DNA from: Candidatus Acidiferrales bacterium
Lineage (GTDB): Bacteria; Acidobacteriota; Terriglobia; Acidiferrales; UBA7541
Direction of reading: 5' to 3'
NCBI GenBank assembly: GCA_035934015.1
Contig: DASYYH010000027.1
Span: forward strand, 1-64,000
DNA length: 64,000 bases
Shown here: positions 18,301 through 25,742 of the stretch, piece by piece
Layout of the letters: each line of letters begins with the position of its first letter
How positions within the stretch are numbered: the stretch's first letter is position 1
Notes under the pieces: generated by a model
The model's input: only the letters and a program-made list of their open reading frames with translations
The model's database searches: none
What the model was told of the DNA's origin: nothing
Made by a program: the position numbers and the translations under genes

Positions 18301-18947
18301 TCCGGGCCGCCGACCGGCGCAGAAGAACCCCATGTAAGCTTTTGTGTCGAGAAACCCTTCACGCCCGCTGCATAGAGAATGCTTGGCAAATCCGCAGGGA
18401 AACCAAAGCAATCTGGCAGCATATATTCGTCGCTGGCTTTTCCAAATTCGCGCCGAAAGTATTCATTCCCGTAGAGCACTTGGCGAATGATCGACTCCGG
18501 TGAAGGCGAATTGACGTCATTTTCTTCCATGGAGGATCCCGCCGGAAACCATTGCCCGGTCGCGACGTAGTGCCTGATTTTTGCAAAGTCCGCTGGATAA
18601 TATTCCTTCATCATCATGTAGCGGTTCGCGCCTGTCCAATTGAAGATGTAGTGGGGGTATTTCGGGAACAGCGCGAAATTTTCCTTCATCGTGTTCAGCA
18701 GGTATTCTGAGATGACTTGCGGATATTCCCATCGCCACTGCGTGTCAAGGTGCGCGTAGCCGACGAGATACAGTGTCGGCTGCTTTCGCAAATTCGGCAT
18801 TTTTGATGGCGCAGTCGTACTCAAGTTCTTTGCTGCTTCGCCTCGAACGGGTTTCGTTGCCGATTGTCCAATCACTGTCGAGCCCATCGAAACGAGCCCG
18901 AACAACAAGCCACCCGCTACTAACGCTCGTACATGCCAATTTTTCAT
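15372..18947 (-). CDS. Secreted alpha-mannosidase, glycoside hydrolase family 38
   Basis: The 1191-residue protein has a signal peptide (residues 1-27) and a GH38 catalytic domain. Metal ligands appear in GYAHLDTQWRWE (His66, Asp68), and the nucleophile is Asp179 in LPDCFGFP. The middle helical domain and the large C-terminal beta-sandwich domains of GH38 follow. It should release alpha-linked mannose from glycans in the periplasm or outside the cell. The sodium:solute symporter gene lies upstream on the same strand (204 bp away), which suggests release and uptake of a sugar by one unit. Confidence 0.85.
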   Translation of the reverse strand: MKNWHVRALVAGGLLFGLVSMGSTVIGQSATKPVRGEAAKNLSTTAPSKMPNLRKQPTLYLVGYAHLDTQWRWEYPQVISEYLLNTMKENFALFPKYPHYIFNWTGANRYMMMKEYYPADFAKIRHYVATGQWFPAGSSMEENDVNSPSPESIIRQVLYGNEYFRREFGKASDEYMLPDCFGFPADLPSILYAAGVKGFSTQKLTWGSSAPVGGPDSPEETPVGTPFNVGMWIGPDGHGVIAALNPGSYSAPVHYDLTASTPPPGAHNFVDWPHRVDLDGKASGAYTDYHYYGTGDIGGSPDEASVKLIEEMITKSMGILPPQGRNDDEDQHEQAPPTTGQKMRMGMGALHVVSSPADQMFKDIVAENLTGGLPKYHGDLELTNHSAGSLTSEAVHKRWNRENENLARAAEAASVAADWLGSRPYPFARLNYAWRLVLGGQFHDIMAGTATPKAYTYSWNDDVLAMNQFAQVLKSATNGISSELDTETKGTPIIVYNPLSIERQDVVEAKIKFAGGAPQGVRAYGPDGGEVPAQLSGEDDGISKVLFLAKVPSVGYAVYDIEPSDSPVSFKASDLKVTAASLENARYRIELNQDGDVSSIYDKKLGRELLSSPMRLAFQTEKPSQWPAWNMDWSDQSQPPRGYVEGICKVTIAEDGPVRVALRVERETESSKFVQTISLSAGDAGNRVEFGNIIDWKTREAALKAVFPLTASNPMATYNWGAGTIQRSTDNEKTFEMASHRWFDLTDKSDDFGVTILSGAKTGSDKPDDNTLRLTLLYTPGVSPAGQDYRDQATQDWGHHEFTYGLASHAGNWDQSDTPWQAYRLDDPLIAFQSAKHAGTFGKALSLLRVSSDDVRVMAFKKAEDGKDEVLRLVEMTGKAAHDVRLSFNAPVVSVREINGQELPMKGQVAIQGGELVTDLSPYEIKSYEVAPAPPHVHATPPISHSVAVRYDLAVTSNDGMKSAGGFDAAGDAIPAEMLPTDIPYAGIHFHLAPSGTGKMDAVVTRGQTIELPVGRYNRVYILAASSDGDQKATFRLGDRSDALTIQDWGGFIGQWYDRSFTMEALKPPVAPDPSDTSNAAQRTRRFIAYIEKNGPIMLPHYAGIAPGFIKRAPVAWFASHHHTADGANVPYSYSYLFAYALDVPAGVRTLTLPDNDKIRVMAITVAQESDGVTPAMPLYDINEQVAGRDQ

Positions 18948-19150
18948 CAGCTCCCCACGATGTGGATGCTGTGTCGAGCGGCATCCAACATTTCAAATCC
19001 CGACAAAAATGTCGTTTTTTATCGCGAATGCTCTGCCGCGAACCATGGCGAAACGATCTCGCAGCGCCATACTATACGCATTTTATAATCGAAGTCCCAA
19101 CGCTTCATCGATTCAAACCTTTGGTGCTCCTGGCCCGCGCGTTCAATCAC

Positions 19151-21055
19151 TCATTTGGCCAAATCGGCATTGCTTTCAATCGCGCTGCGTCCGAGCTGGC
19201 GCGAGAGCGCCCACGCAAAAACAATCGTGAGCCCCGACAACAGCGCCCCCGGCTCCCACCGATGCAGCAGTAGTTTCCCCGCACCGAACAGAGCACAGTA
19301 GACCATCGCGCAGCCGAGAATCCAACAGTAGAGATTGCTTCCTAACTCACGCGTCTGCCTAATCTCCGGCGCCTTGGCGGCAATTCTCCCCCAACCATTC
19401 ACTTGCGGTCTTACTTTGCGATAGAACGAAACCAAAATCTCATCCCTCTCGGGTTTGGTCGCGAACGTCACGATCACCCATACAATCGTCGTAATCAACG
19501 TCGTCGTCAGTGCATCCTTCGCAAATTGCACCGTGCTGTCGCCTGTAAAAAGCGTCGGGCGGTTCAGCACGCGCAGCCAAAACGTGTGCCAGTCGAGAGC
19601 CAGTGTCGCCGCGAGCGACGATGCCATCGCGGAAATCTCGCTCCACGCGTTAATCCGCCACCAGAACCACCTCAAAATGTAAACCGCTCCTGTACCTGCT
19701 CCCAGCTGCAGGACGTCTTCCCATCCGGAGCGAATCGATCCGAGATGTGCCGCTACGTATCCCGTGATCGCTACGAGCAAAAGCGTAATGATTCTCGATA
19801 CGCGTACATAGTGTCGTTCGCTTGCATCCCGTTTCAGGAATCGGCGATACACATCTCCAATAAGATAGGAAGAACCCCAGTTCAATTGCGTGGCGATCGT
19901 TGACATAAACGCCGCCAGGAAGCCTGCCAATACAATCCCGCGCAGCGCATGCGGCACGTAATCGTTCACGATCATCATGTAGCTGGTCTCTGGATGCGAG
20001 AGGCCCGGGTAAAGAACAATTGCTGCCAGCGCAGTCAAAATCCACGGCCACGGTCGCAGAGCGTAATGCGCGATGTTGAACCACAGTACGGAATAAAGCC
20101 CTTGCTTTTCGTCGCGGGCACTAAAAATTCTTTGCGCAATATATCCCCCGCCGCCCGGCTCCGCGCCCGGATACCAGAATGCCCACCACTGAATCCCGAG
20201 ATAAGTCACAAAGGTGATCACTGGCAGTGTCCACAGCGCCTTGCCGGCAAAGCCGCGTGAGAAGTCAGGAAAAAATGAGAGCGGATCTGACCCGCCGTTC
20301 ACGGCTCGCATGGCCTCGATTTTCGAGATCATATGAGTCGTTCCGCCCGCGGCAATCACTGCGTAATACGCGACCACAATCACGATGCCCATCTTCAGCA
20401 CGAATTGAAACAAGTCCGTCCATAACACCCCGGACAGCCCTCCAAGCGAAACATAGATCCCCGTAAACGGAATCAGGAAGAAAATACAGATGACCAATGC
20501 ACGTCCGTCCGTTCCTGCGAACATCGAACCGAGAATATTGGTCAGCCAGTGCGCAAAAGCATTCAGAAACGCCCAGTTTCGCATCGTCGGGCCCATCGTC
20601 GTTCCGACGATTCCGATCATCGCCTTTGTGACCCACCCAAGAATCAAGCAATTCATCAGTAGCCCGAGATATACCGCGCGAAATCCGCGCAAGAAAGCCG
20701 CAGGCTTGCCCGCGTAGCGTATCTCCGCAAACTGTACGTCTGTCATCAGTCCAGAACGTCGCCAAAGCCGCGCGAACAAAAACACTGTGAGCATCCCGGA
20801 AAGCAAAAACGCCCACCAGAGCCAATTCCCTGCAATTCCCTGGGTGTAAACCAACCCTGCTACCAGCAATGGCGTGTCGGCCGCAAATGTCGTCGCCACC
20901 ATTGACGTTCCAGCGAGCCACCACGGCACGTTCCGCCCCGAAACGAAGTAGTCGTCGACGCTTTTCTCTGCGCTCCCCCGGAAATAAATCCCCAGCAGCA
21001 GCGTGATCAGGAGATATCCGAGAATCGCGGACCAATCCAGCAGCGTAAACTTCAC
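19151..21055 (-). CDS. Sodium:solute symporter (SSS family)
   Basis: The 634-residue protein has about 13-14 hydrophobic segments. Family marks are SVDDYFVSGRNVPWW, then SMVATTFAADTPLLVAG early on, and LAGFLAAFMSTIATQLNWGSSYL in the second half. It probably imports a sugar or related compound with sodium; the neighbouring alpha-mannosidase suggests mannose or a mannoside. GTG 21055 has AAAGGAAG seven bases upstream and begins at the usual point of the family, so I prefer it to the ATG at 21133. Confidence 0.85.
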   Translation of the reverse strand: MKFTLLDWSAILGYLLITLLLGIYFRGSAEKSVDDYFVSGRNVPWWLAGTSMVATTFAADTPLLVAGLVYTQGIAGNWLWWAFLLSGMLTVFLFARLWRRSGLMTDVQFAEIRYAGKPAAFLRGFRAVYLGLLMNCLILGWVTKAMIGIVGTTMGPTMRNWAFLNAFAHWLTNILGSMFAGTDGRALVICIFFLIPFTGIYVSLGGLSGVLWTDLFQFVLKMGIVIVVAYYAVIAAGGTTHMISKIEAMRAVNGGSDPLSFFPDFSRGFAGKALWTLPVITFVTYLGIQWWAFWYPGAEPGGGGYIAQRIFSARDEKQGLYSVLWFNIAHYALRPWPWILTALAAIVLYPGLSHPETSYMMIVNDYVPHALRGIVLAGFLAAFMSTIATQLNWGSSYLIGDVYRRFLKRDASERHYVRVSRIITLLLVAITGYVAAHLGSIRSGWEDVLQLGAGTGAVYILRWFWWRINAWSEISAMASSLAATLALDWHTFWLRVLNRPTLFTGDSTVQFAKDALTTTLITTIVWVIVTFATKPERDEILVSFYRKVRPQVNGWGRIAAKAPEIRQTRELGSNLYCWILGCAMVYCALFGAGKLLLHRWEPGALLSGLTIVFAWALSRQLGRSAIESNADLAK

Positions 21056-21448
21056 CGCCGCACTTCCTTTGCCCGACAAGTGCGCTCGCGACCGTTGCTC
21101 ATGCCGCCGGAGTCTATCGCTTGCCTTGGTCAAGGGGAAGGAAGAATGTGGCCGCCCCAGAGGCTCAAACGAATGGCACTTCTCGCGTAACCCGAGAGAA
21201 GTAATTTAAAAAACAAGAAAACCCATTGAAAAGTGGCGCGCCCAAGGGGACGATTTTAGAACTTTTTTGAGTCATTTGGTGGCAAGCCTCTCGCCTGCGT
21301 CCGGCGGATAGCAGAAAAAGGGAACGGTTCATCCGTCCGAAATCGTATCCGATTAGGGGCTAGAATTCGTGGGCAGGTCAATTGTACATCGTGCGCGAAT
21401 AGGTGGAAGCGAAGCGCGAACTTCCCAGCCAGTCGGAGTGCTGATAAT
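21056..21448. other. Gene-free stretch upstream of the symporter
   Basis: About 390 bp with no convincing gene. It holds an imperfect hairpin (CTTCTCG / CGAGAGAAG around 21180-21202) and A/T-rich patches that may carry the symporter promoter. Nothing else is recognisable. Confidence 0.4.
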
Positions 21449-21467
21449 ACGGCGAGCCGCTCGCCGT
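21449..21467 (-). terminator. Hairpin directly after the small membrane-protein gene
   Basis: ACGGCGAG (21449-21456) and CTCGCCGT (21460-21467) form a perfect 8-bp GC-rich stem with a 3-base loop, seven bases past the stop codon of the gene ending at 21474. The tract after it on the minus strand (ATTATC) is only weakly T-rich, so it is a modest terminator. Confidence 0.5.
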
Positions 21468-21473
21468 GTATCA

Positions 21474-21875
21474 TTATCGGACGTGGCTAATCGCGTTTTT
21501 CTGGTTCGACTGTGCCTCTTTTCTTACGCACGGTGCGATGAGGGTTACCACTATTAGGAAAACAAAAATGCTGATACCCAGGACAAGGCCCTTATGCAGC
21601 CTTGCGAGTCGGGAGTAAGCAACGGGGCTGCCCCTGGCCTCCACCAATCCACGGATTTCCCAATGCAAGAACAGAGAGGAAACCCAGGTAGCGAAAGGGA
21701 GCAGCATCAGTAGAAGCATGGCGTTGCTCAAACAGGTCGTCAACGATTCATTTGTATGTATCGATCTGAATTCAAAATAGGCCAGTATTGCCGTGACCAC
21801 CGTTACCGCGATGAAACTCGGAGAGCGAAATGGGGACCGCGAAAAGTATGTCCGAACACTCAGCTTATTTTTCAT
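21474..21875 (-). CDS. Small membrane protein, function unknown
   Basis: The 133-residue protein starts MKNKLSVRTYFSRSPF and has three predicted membrane segments (about residues 20-38, 48-68 and 100-122). The last ends in a short cytoplasmic tail with VRKEAQSNQKN. No family is recognised. The ATG at 21875 overlaps the stop codon of the upstream small frame (ATGA), suggesting coupled translation. Confidence 0.5.
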   Translation of the reverse strand: MKNKLSVRTYFSRSPFRSPSFIAVTVVTAILAYFEFRSIHTNESLTTCLSNAMLLLMLLPFATWVSSLFLHWEIRGLVEARGSPVAYSRLARLHKGLVLGISIFVFLIVVTLIAPCVRKEAQSNQKNAISHVR

Positions 21876-22096
21876 GGCACTCCTACGGGTGGTCCTCCAC
21901 AAAGCTTCGTATTGAAGTATTCCCCTAGTTTGGCATTGGCATATGACATTCCTCCCCACATTAGGGAGCTGAAAGGGTCGCCAATTAATGCCGACAACAG
22001 GCTGGCAGATCCAGTCGTGTCTGTTATGCTGTTTACGCCGCGGTTCATTTGGTTGGCGGGTGGCGAACTCTTTCGACGTTCGTAACGTTCCTCCAT
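21872..22096 (-). CDS. Small protein coupled to the membrane protein gene, function unknown
   Basis: The 74-residue frame from ATG 22096 (MEERYERRKSSPP) ends SYANAKLGEYFNTKLCGG and overlaps the next start by four bases. It has a Gly/Ser/Leu-rich middle (GSASLLSALIGDPFSS). No ribosome site is evident, and an internal ATG at 22048 is also possible. The overlap is the main support; the protein has no recognisable domain. Confidence 0.35.
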   Translation of the reverse strand: MEERYERRKSSPPANQMNRGVNSITDTTGSASLLSALIGDPFSSLMWGGMSYANAKLGEYFNTKLCGGPPVGVP

Positions 22097-22252
22097 TGAT
22101 AGCACTGTGGGCCGATGATACCACACACGGGGTCTGCCTACGGCTCGGCCGAAATCACTGCGGGTGCCGCATTCATTGCGTCTTGGGCAAAGAGTGCGGG
22201 GGTTGACTTGATGAAACACCCGGCAACATGTGCGCGCTCTCGCCAAAGAAAC

Positions 22253-22329
22253 TGGCGCGCCCGGAGGGATTCGAACCCCCGACCCCTAGCTCCGGAGGCT
22301 AGTGCTCTAATCCGCTGAGCTACGGGCGC
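22253..22329 (-). tRNA. tRNA-Arg (anticodon CCG)
   Basis: Read on the minus strand, the 77 bases begin GCGCCCGTAGCTCAG and end with the matching acceptor strand CGGGCGC, a G discriminator and encoded CCA. The anticodon arm is CTAGC / CTCCGGA / GCTAG, giving anticodon CCG, which reads the arginine codon CGG. The T arm contains GGTTCGAATCC. The D loop and variable loop are of normal size. Confidence 0.95.
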
Positions 22330-22427
22330 GTAGCACGACGCAGAAATCAACACTGCCATGCCGATTTCATTCTACCGCGCAAGCCATGGGCTGCAAAACA
22401 AAACCGACGCGTTGCTCTTGCCTGCGC

Positions 22428-22802
22428 TTACAGGCGGGCCAAGTCGCAGATTCTCTTCGCCAGTTTCTCGATCTGTTGCGTTTTATCTACAAAAGCTACG
22501 GACAGAACCTGCGAGGAATCAACTTTCTCTGTCTGAGTTTTCAAATCTTGGGCCAGCGAAAAAAGCTGGTCAACATCCTTCTTAATTTCCTTCTGATTCG
22601 CTTCCAGAATAGCCCTCGTGCGAAGTGGAGGTACGGCTGGAGCTGTTCCCGGTCGATCCGAATTCGACGGCAAAATCTGCGGGCCTGTCGGCAATGGATG
22701 CCCGTTCTGGCCTTCGGCCAGTCGCGTCGTCAGCAAGGTTGCGCCAACGGCCGTTGCGCTCGAAATCACAGCTGCCAGGAAAAAGCGCCTCTGATTATCC
22801 AT
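22428..22802 (-). CDS. Small exported protein with coiled-coil C-terminus
   Basis: The 124-residue protein begins MDNQRRFFLAAVISSATAVGA, a signal peptide with an RR-F-F core that could be Tat type. A Pro-rich linker follows, then a helical region (about 65-124) with heptad-like spacing, ILEANQKEIKKDVDQLFSLAQ. It is probably a periplasmic protein of unknown role. A site with GGAGGTGC lies upstream of ATG 22802; the ORF start at 22811 is less well spaced. Confidence 0.6.
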   Translation of the reverse strand: MDNQRRFFLAAVISSATAVGATLLTTRLAEGQNGHPLPTGPQILPSNSDRPGTAPAVPPLRTRAILEANQKEIKKDVDQLFSLAQDLKTQTEKVDSSQVLSVAFVDKTQQIEKLAKRICDLARL

Positions 22803-22880
22803 GTGCTGCACCTCCTTACAAACAATCCGCCAAATGCCGCCACAGCCGCGGTGATATAATCTCTCGCTTTCTGATTATAT

Positions 22881-23759
22881 ATGACTCTGTTCAACGACGC
22901 CTGGTTGGACGCAATAAAGCAGCGCGCGCCGCGTGTGTTGTTCGACGTGGCTACTGCTGTGATTTCCATCCTCGTTTGGCGAACGCTCACCTCCCACATG
23001 ATCGTCAAGGCCGCCGCGCAGACTCGCGCCGCGCAAGCCCGCGAGGATCAGACGCGCACGATGGCCGGTGTGCTCTATAGCGTTGGCGTTGTAATTATCG
23101 CGCTCATCGCCATCCTGATGATCTTGCCGGAGTTCGGCTTCGACATCACGCCCGTTGCTGCGGCCGCTGGCCTTTTCAGCTTGGCTCTCGGATTCGGCGG
23201 GCAATATCTCGTGCGCGACATCATCAACGGATTTTTCGTTATCTTCGAGGATCAGTATGGCGTCGGCGACAATATCAAACTCAATGGCGAAACGGGCCGC
23301 GTCGAGCACATTACGCTTCGGCGCACGGTTCTGCGCAACTCGCAAGGCGCAATTGTCACCATTCCCAATGGCTTGGTCGGCCAGGTGGCAAATCTGAGTC
23401 GCGACTGGTCGCAATATTTTCTCGATATCACGATTCCCAGCGAAGCCGGCGTCCCGCAAGCATTGGCCGCTCTCGAAAAATGCGCCAAAGAGCTTCGCGA
23501 CGACCCCGCCTGGTCGCCGCTTCTGATCGACGGCCCGAATGTCCTCGGCGTCGAATCTCTCGCTCTCGCTGGCACAACACTTCGCCTGCAATTCCGCAGC
23601 GCTCCCACGCGCAACGAAGACGTGGCGCGCGAGCTTCGCCGTAGAATTCTTTTGGAAATGGAGCGCGCCGGAATCAAGTTAGTCAGCGCGAATCGTGTTG
23701 TTTTTTCCGGGCCGGAAGGCCCTTTGACGACTTCTCCGCAAACAAGCGGAAAATCATAG
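22881..23759 (+). CDS. Small-conductance mechanosensitive channel (MscS family)
   Basis: The 292-residue protein has three membrane segments (about residues 20-38, 60-82, 90-112). The pore helix is rich in Gly/Ala (AAAAGLFSLALGFGGQYLVRDIINGFFVIFEDQ), followed by the beta domain (GDNIKLNGETGRVEHITLRRTVLR) and the alpha/beta end. These are the hallmarks of MscS channels that release solutes on osmotic downshock. A conserved 166-residue gene follows after 11 bp and shares a downstream terminator, so the two are probably one transcript. Confidence 0.9.
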   Translation: MTLFNDAWLDAIKQRAPRVLFDVATAVISILVWRTLTSHMIVKAAAQTRAAQAREDQTRTMAGVLYSVGVVIIALIAILMILPEFGFDITPVAAAAGLFSLALGFGGQYLVRDIINGFFVIFEDQYGVGDNIKLNGETGRVEHITLRRTVLRNSQGAIVTIPNGLVGQVANLSRDWSQYFLDITIPSEAGVPQALAALEKCAKELRDDPAWSPLLIDGPNVLGVESLALAGTTLRLQFRSAPTRNEDVARELRRRILLEMERAGIKLVSANRVVFSGPEGPLTTSPQTSGKS

Positions 23760-23770
23760 GGAGGATAGGA

Positions 23771-24271
23771 ATGAGCACCGTTACACATGAACAGGCAAAT
23801 TTGTTGCTTCGCTTATACGAATTGCGCCGTGAACCCCGGATGCGCGAGGCCCGCGCGTGGTTTTTGGCGAATTTCAATCCATCGAGCCCGGAAGATGCAA
23901 TGAGGATTGCCCCTCCCGGGACCGAGGCCAATGCTTCGTTGCGCATGGTCACGAGCTACTGGGAAATGGTGGCGAATATCGTCAGCCGTGGCCTCATTGA
24001 CGAGGAGTTCTTCTTTGAGAATTCCGGCGAGCAATGGATCGTCTGGGATCGCCTCAAACCCGTCGCCGGCCCCACCCGGGAACGGATGAAGAATCCCCAT
24101 GCGTATGAAAAGCTCGAGCAGCACGTCGCCCGTTTCGAAGCCTGGCGCGAACGCAGAGCTCCCGGTCACAATGACCTGATCCGCCAGATGCTGAAACAGA
24201 TGATCGCTCAGGCCCCTCCAGCGAAATCGCCGGCAAAAGGTGGAAAGGGAGCGAAAAAGCGCAGCCGATAA
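23771..24271 (+). CDS. Conserved protein of the DUF4760 type
   Basis: The 166-residue cytoplasmic-looking protein starts MSTVTHEQANLLLRLYELRRE and is mainly helical. The blocks EARAWFLANFNP and SYWEMVANIVSRGLIDEEFFFEN resemble proteins annotated as DUF4760, whose function is unknown. The C-terminus is a basic Lys/Gly tail (KSPAKGGKGAKKRSR) that may contact nucleic acid or membrane phosphates. AGGGAGGATAGGA precedes the ATG. It is likely cotranscribed with the MscS gene. Confidence 0.65.
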   Translation: MSTVTHEQANLLLRLYELRREPRMREARAWFLANFNPSSPEDAMRIAPPGTEANASLRMVTSYWEMVANIVSRGLIDEEFFFENSGEQWIVWDRLKPVAGPTRERMKNPHAYEKLEQHVARFEAWRERRAPGHNDLIRQMLKQMIAQAPPAKSPAKGGKGAKKRSR

Positions 24272-24339
24272 TGGAATCTGTCCTTCGAATTCAGATTCCG
24301 GCGCGTTAGTAATGGATTTGGTGCTCCGCTCGGGATCGA

Positions 24340-24387
24340 GAGCCGCTCAAACGCAGCTCTCGCCTGAGCGGCTCGTTTGTCTTATTT
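24340..24387 (+). terminator. Intrinsic terminator after the MscS operon
   Basis: GAGCCGCTCA (24340-24349) and TGAGCGGCTC (24365-24374) form a perfect 10-bp stem, followed by GTTTGTCTTATTT. It ends plus-strand transcripts of the MscS pair. Confidence 0.75.
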
Positions 24388-24410
24388 CAGCTCGCCCATT
24401 TTTTCTTCGC

Positions 24411-24498
24411 ATCAATCCTTGAGTCGTGGGTCAGTTCGAATTTTTTTGACCGTGCTTCAACGAGTCAAAATTCGAACTGACTCATGATCAATCCTTGA
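24411..24498. mobile_element. Palindromic mini-element flanked by 12-bp direct repeats
   Basis: The 12-mer ATCAATCCTTGA occurs at 24411-24422 and again at 24487-24498. Between them (24423-24486) is a near-perfect inverted repeat: left arm 24427-24450 and right arm 24464-24484 both contain GTCAGTTCGAATTTT...GAC and surround a 13-base centre. This is the layout of a MITE- or REP-like insertion with target-site duplication, although 12 bp is long for a duplication and no transposase is present. It sits between the MscS terminator and the SAM riboswitch. Confidence 0.55.
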
Positions 24499-24548
24499 CA
24501 CGCCCGGAGTTCTCCGTATATCTTTTCTGTGCTGCTTTAACGGCAGCG

Positions 24549-24644
24549 CTTATCCAGAGTGGCTGAGGGAACAGGCCCGACGAAGCCACAGCAACCTGGC
24601 GCAACCGCCAAGGTGCTAATTCCTGCCCGATGGGGAGCGATAAG
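24549..24644 (+). promoter_or_regulatory. SAM-I (S-box) riboswitch aptamer
   Basis: The sequence follows the S-box consensus closely: CTTATCCAGAGTGGCTGAGG opens P1/P2, GGCCCGACGAAGCC and GCAACC follow, then AAGGTGCTAATTCC and the closing GCGATAAG that pairs back with CTTATC. It senses S-adenosylmethionine and usually shuts off methionine-pathway genes. The gene downstream is an aspartokinase, which fits methionine-branch control. Confidence 0.92.
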
Positions 24645-24851
24645 ATCCTCGGCAATCGATTCCTGATCGCTTGAAGATTCTGGCTCTCAATTAATTTAAC
24701 CTCGCAGGCGATTTGTCTATCTCGCCTGTGGCAGGTCACTTGTATTTTCGCACCGCTCCACTGGTGGAATGCGCAGGTGACTTCACGGGTCGGCTGGCAA
24801 TGCCGTCAGCCGGATCCAAAATTGCGAATTTATGGCACAGGAGAATCTTCA
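24645..24851 (+). promoter_or_regulatory. Probable expression platform between riboswitch and aspartokinase
   Basis: This leader contains a hairpin CAGGCGA / TCGCCTG around 24703-24727 and further paired elements (CAGGTCAC and GTGACTTC near 24735-24784, CCACTGGTGG near 24760). No terminator with a T tract is visible, so control may act on translation by hiding the ribosome site (CAGGAG near 24838). Confidence 0.4.
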
Positions 24852-25649
24852 TTGTCGCAGGAATTGAGAGCTGAACATGTGGCCGTCATCAAAATCGGTG
24901 GTTCGATCTTCAAAGACACAGCTTCGTATCGTCGCGCCGCGGAATTTGTCGCACATAGGCTGGCTGCTGCGCCGGAGGAAAAACTCGTCGTTGTCGTATC
25001 GGCGCGAAATGGCGTGACGGATTTCTTGTTGCAGGAAGCGCAGGCAATTGTCACCGAACCCAGTCCGTCTGCGCTCGATTTGCTTTGGTCCACGGGCGAG
25101 CTGCACTCTGTCGCGCTCCTTGCCTTGCATTTGCAGGCCCTGGGAATTGCCGCGTCTCCACTGAATGTACACCAGACGGGCTTACGCCTTTCCGAGCGCG
25201 GGTCCAGCGCCGCCAGGGCAGATTTCAATCCGACGGCAATCCGCGAGGCTCTGCGAAATCATCGTGCGCTCGTCGTACCTGGATTTCTCGCCGCGGATCG
25301 TTCGAGCACAATTGTGAGCCTCGGACGAGGCGGTTCCGATTTGACCGCCGTTCTTCTTGCCGCTGGCCTCGGCGCCTCTCGATGCGAACTCATCAAGGAC
25401 GTGCCCGGCTATTTTTCCGACGATCCTCATTTGAACACACACGCGCGGCATCTTCCGTCTCTCTCTTTTTCGCAGGCGCTTGCTATGGCTCATGACGGAT
25501 GCGACCTCGTTCAGACGCAAGCGCTCGAAGCCGCGGCGCGTCATGATCTGCCGCTCGTCGTTCGCAGCTTGGGTGAACCAGCTCCGCAAACTTGGATCAC
25601 AAATGAAACGCGCGAATCTGCGGCGCAGGATGCGCAAGCGACAATCTAA
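24852..25649 (+). CDS. Aspartate kinase catalytic domain protein, lacking ACT domains
   Basis: The 265-residue protein is an amino-acid kinase: VIKIGGSIFKD (phosphate loop), VVVVSARNGVTDFLL and GRGGSDLTAVLLAAGLGASRCELIKDVPGYFSDDP, which matches the aspartokinase nucleotide/aspartate region. It makes aspartyl phosphate, the first step to methionine, threonine and lysine. The C-terminal ACT domains that give amino-acid feedback are absent. Control therefore seems to rest on the SAM riboswitch upstream. TTG 24852 has AGGAG nine bases upstream; the longer frame to 24777 runs into the leader. A related carbamate-kinase-fold enzyme with another acidic substrate is possible. Confidence 0.75.
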   Translation: MSQELRAEHVAVIKIGGSIFKDTASYRRAAEFVAHRLAAAPEEKLVVVVSARNGVTDFLLQEAQAIVTEPSPSALDLLWSTGELHSVALLALHLQALGIAASPLNVHQTGLRLSERGSSAARADFNPTAIREALRNHRALVVPGFLAADRSSTIVSLGRGGSDLTAVLLAAGLGASRCELIKDVPGYFSDDPHLNTHARHLPSLSFSQALAMAHDGCDLVQTQALEAAARHDLPLVVRSLGEPAPQTWITNETRESAAQDAQATI

Positions 25650-25742
25650 GCCCGGGCTTCTGAAGTATCGGCACAGATTTTTCGCCATTGTGCGAATTCA
25701 GCGATACAATCCCGCCTTCTATCCAAAGGAGGCATCTCTGGA

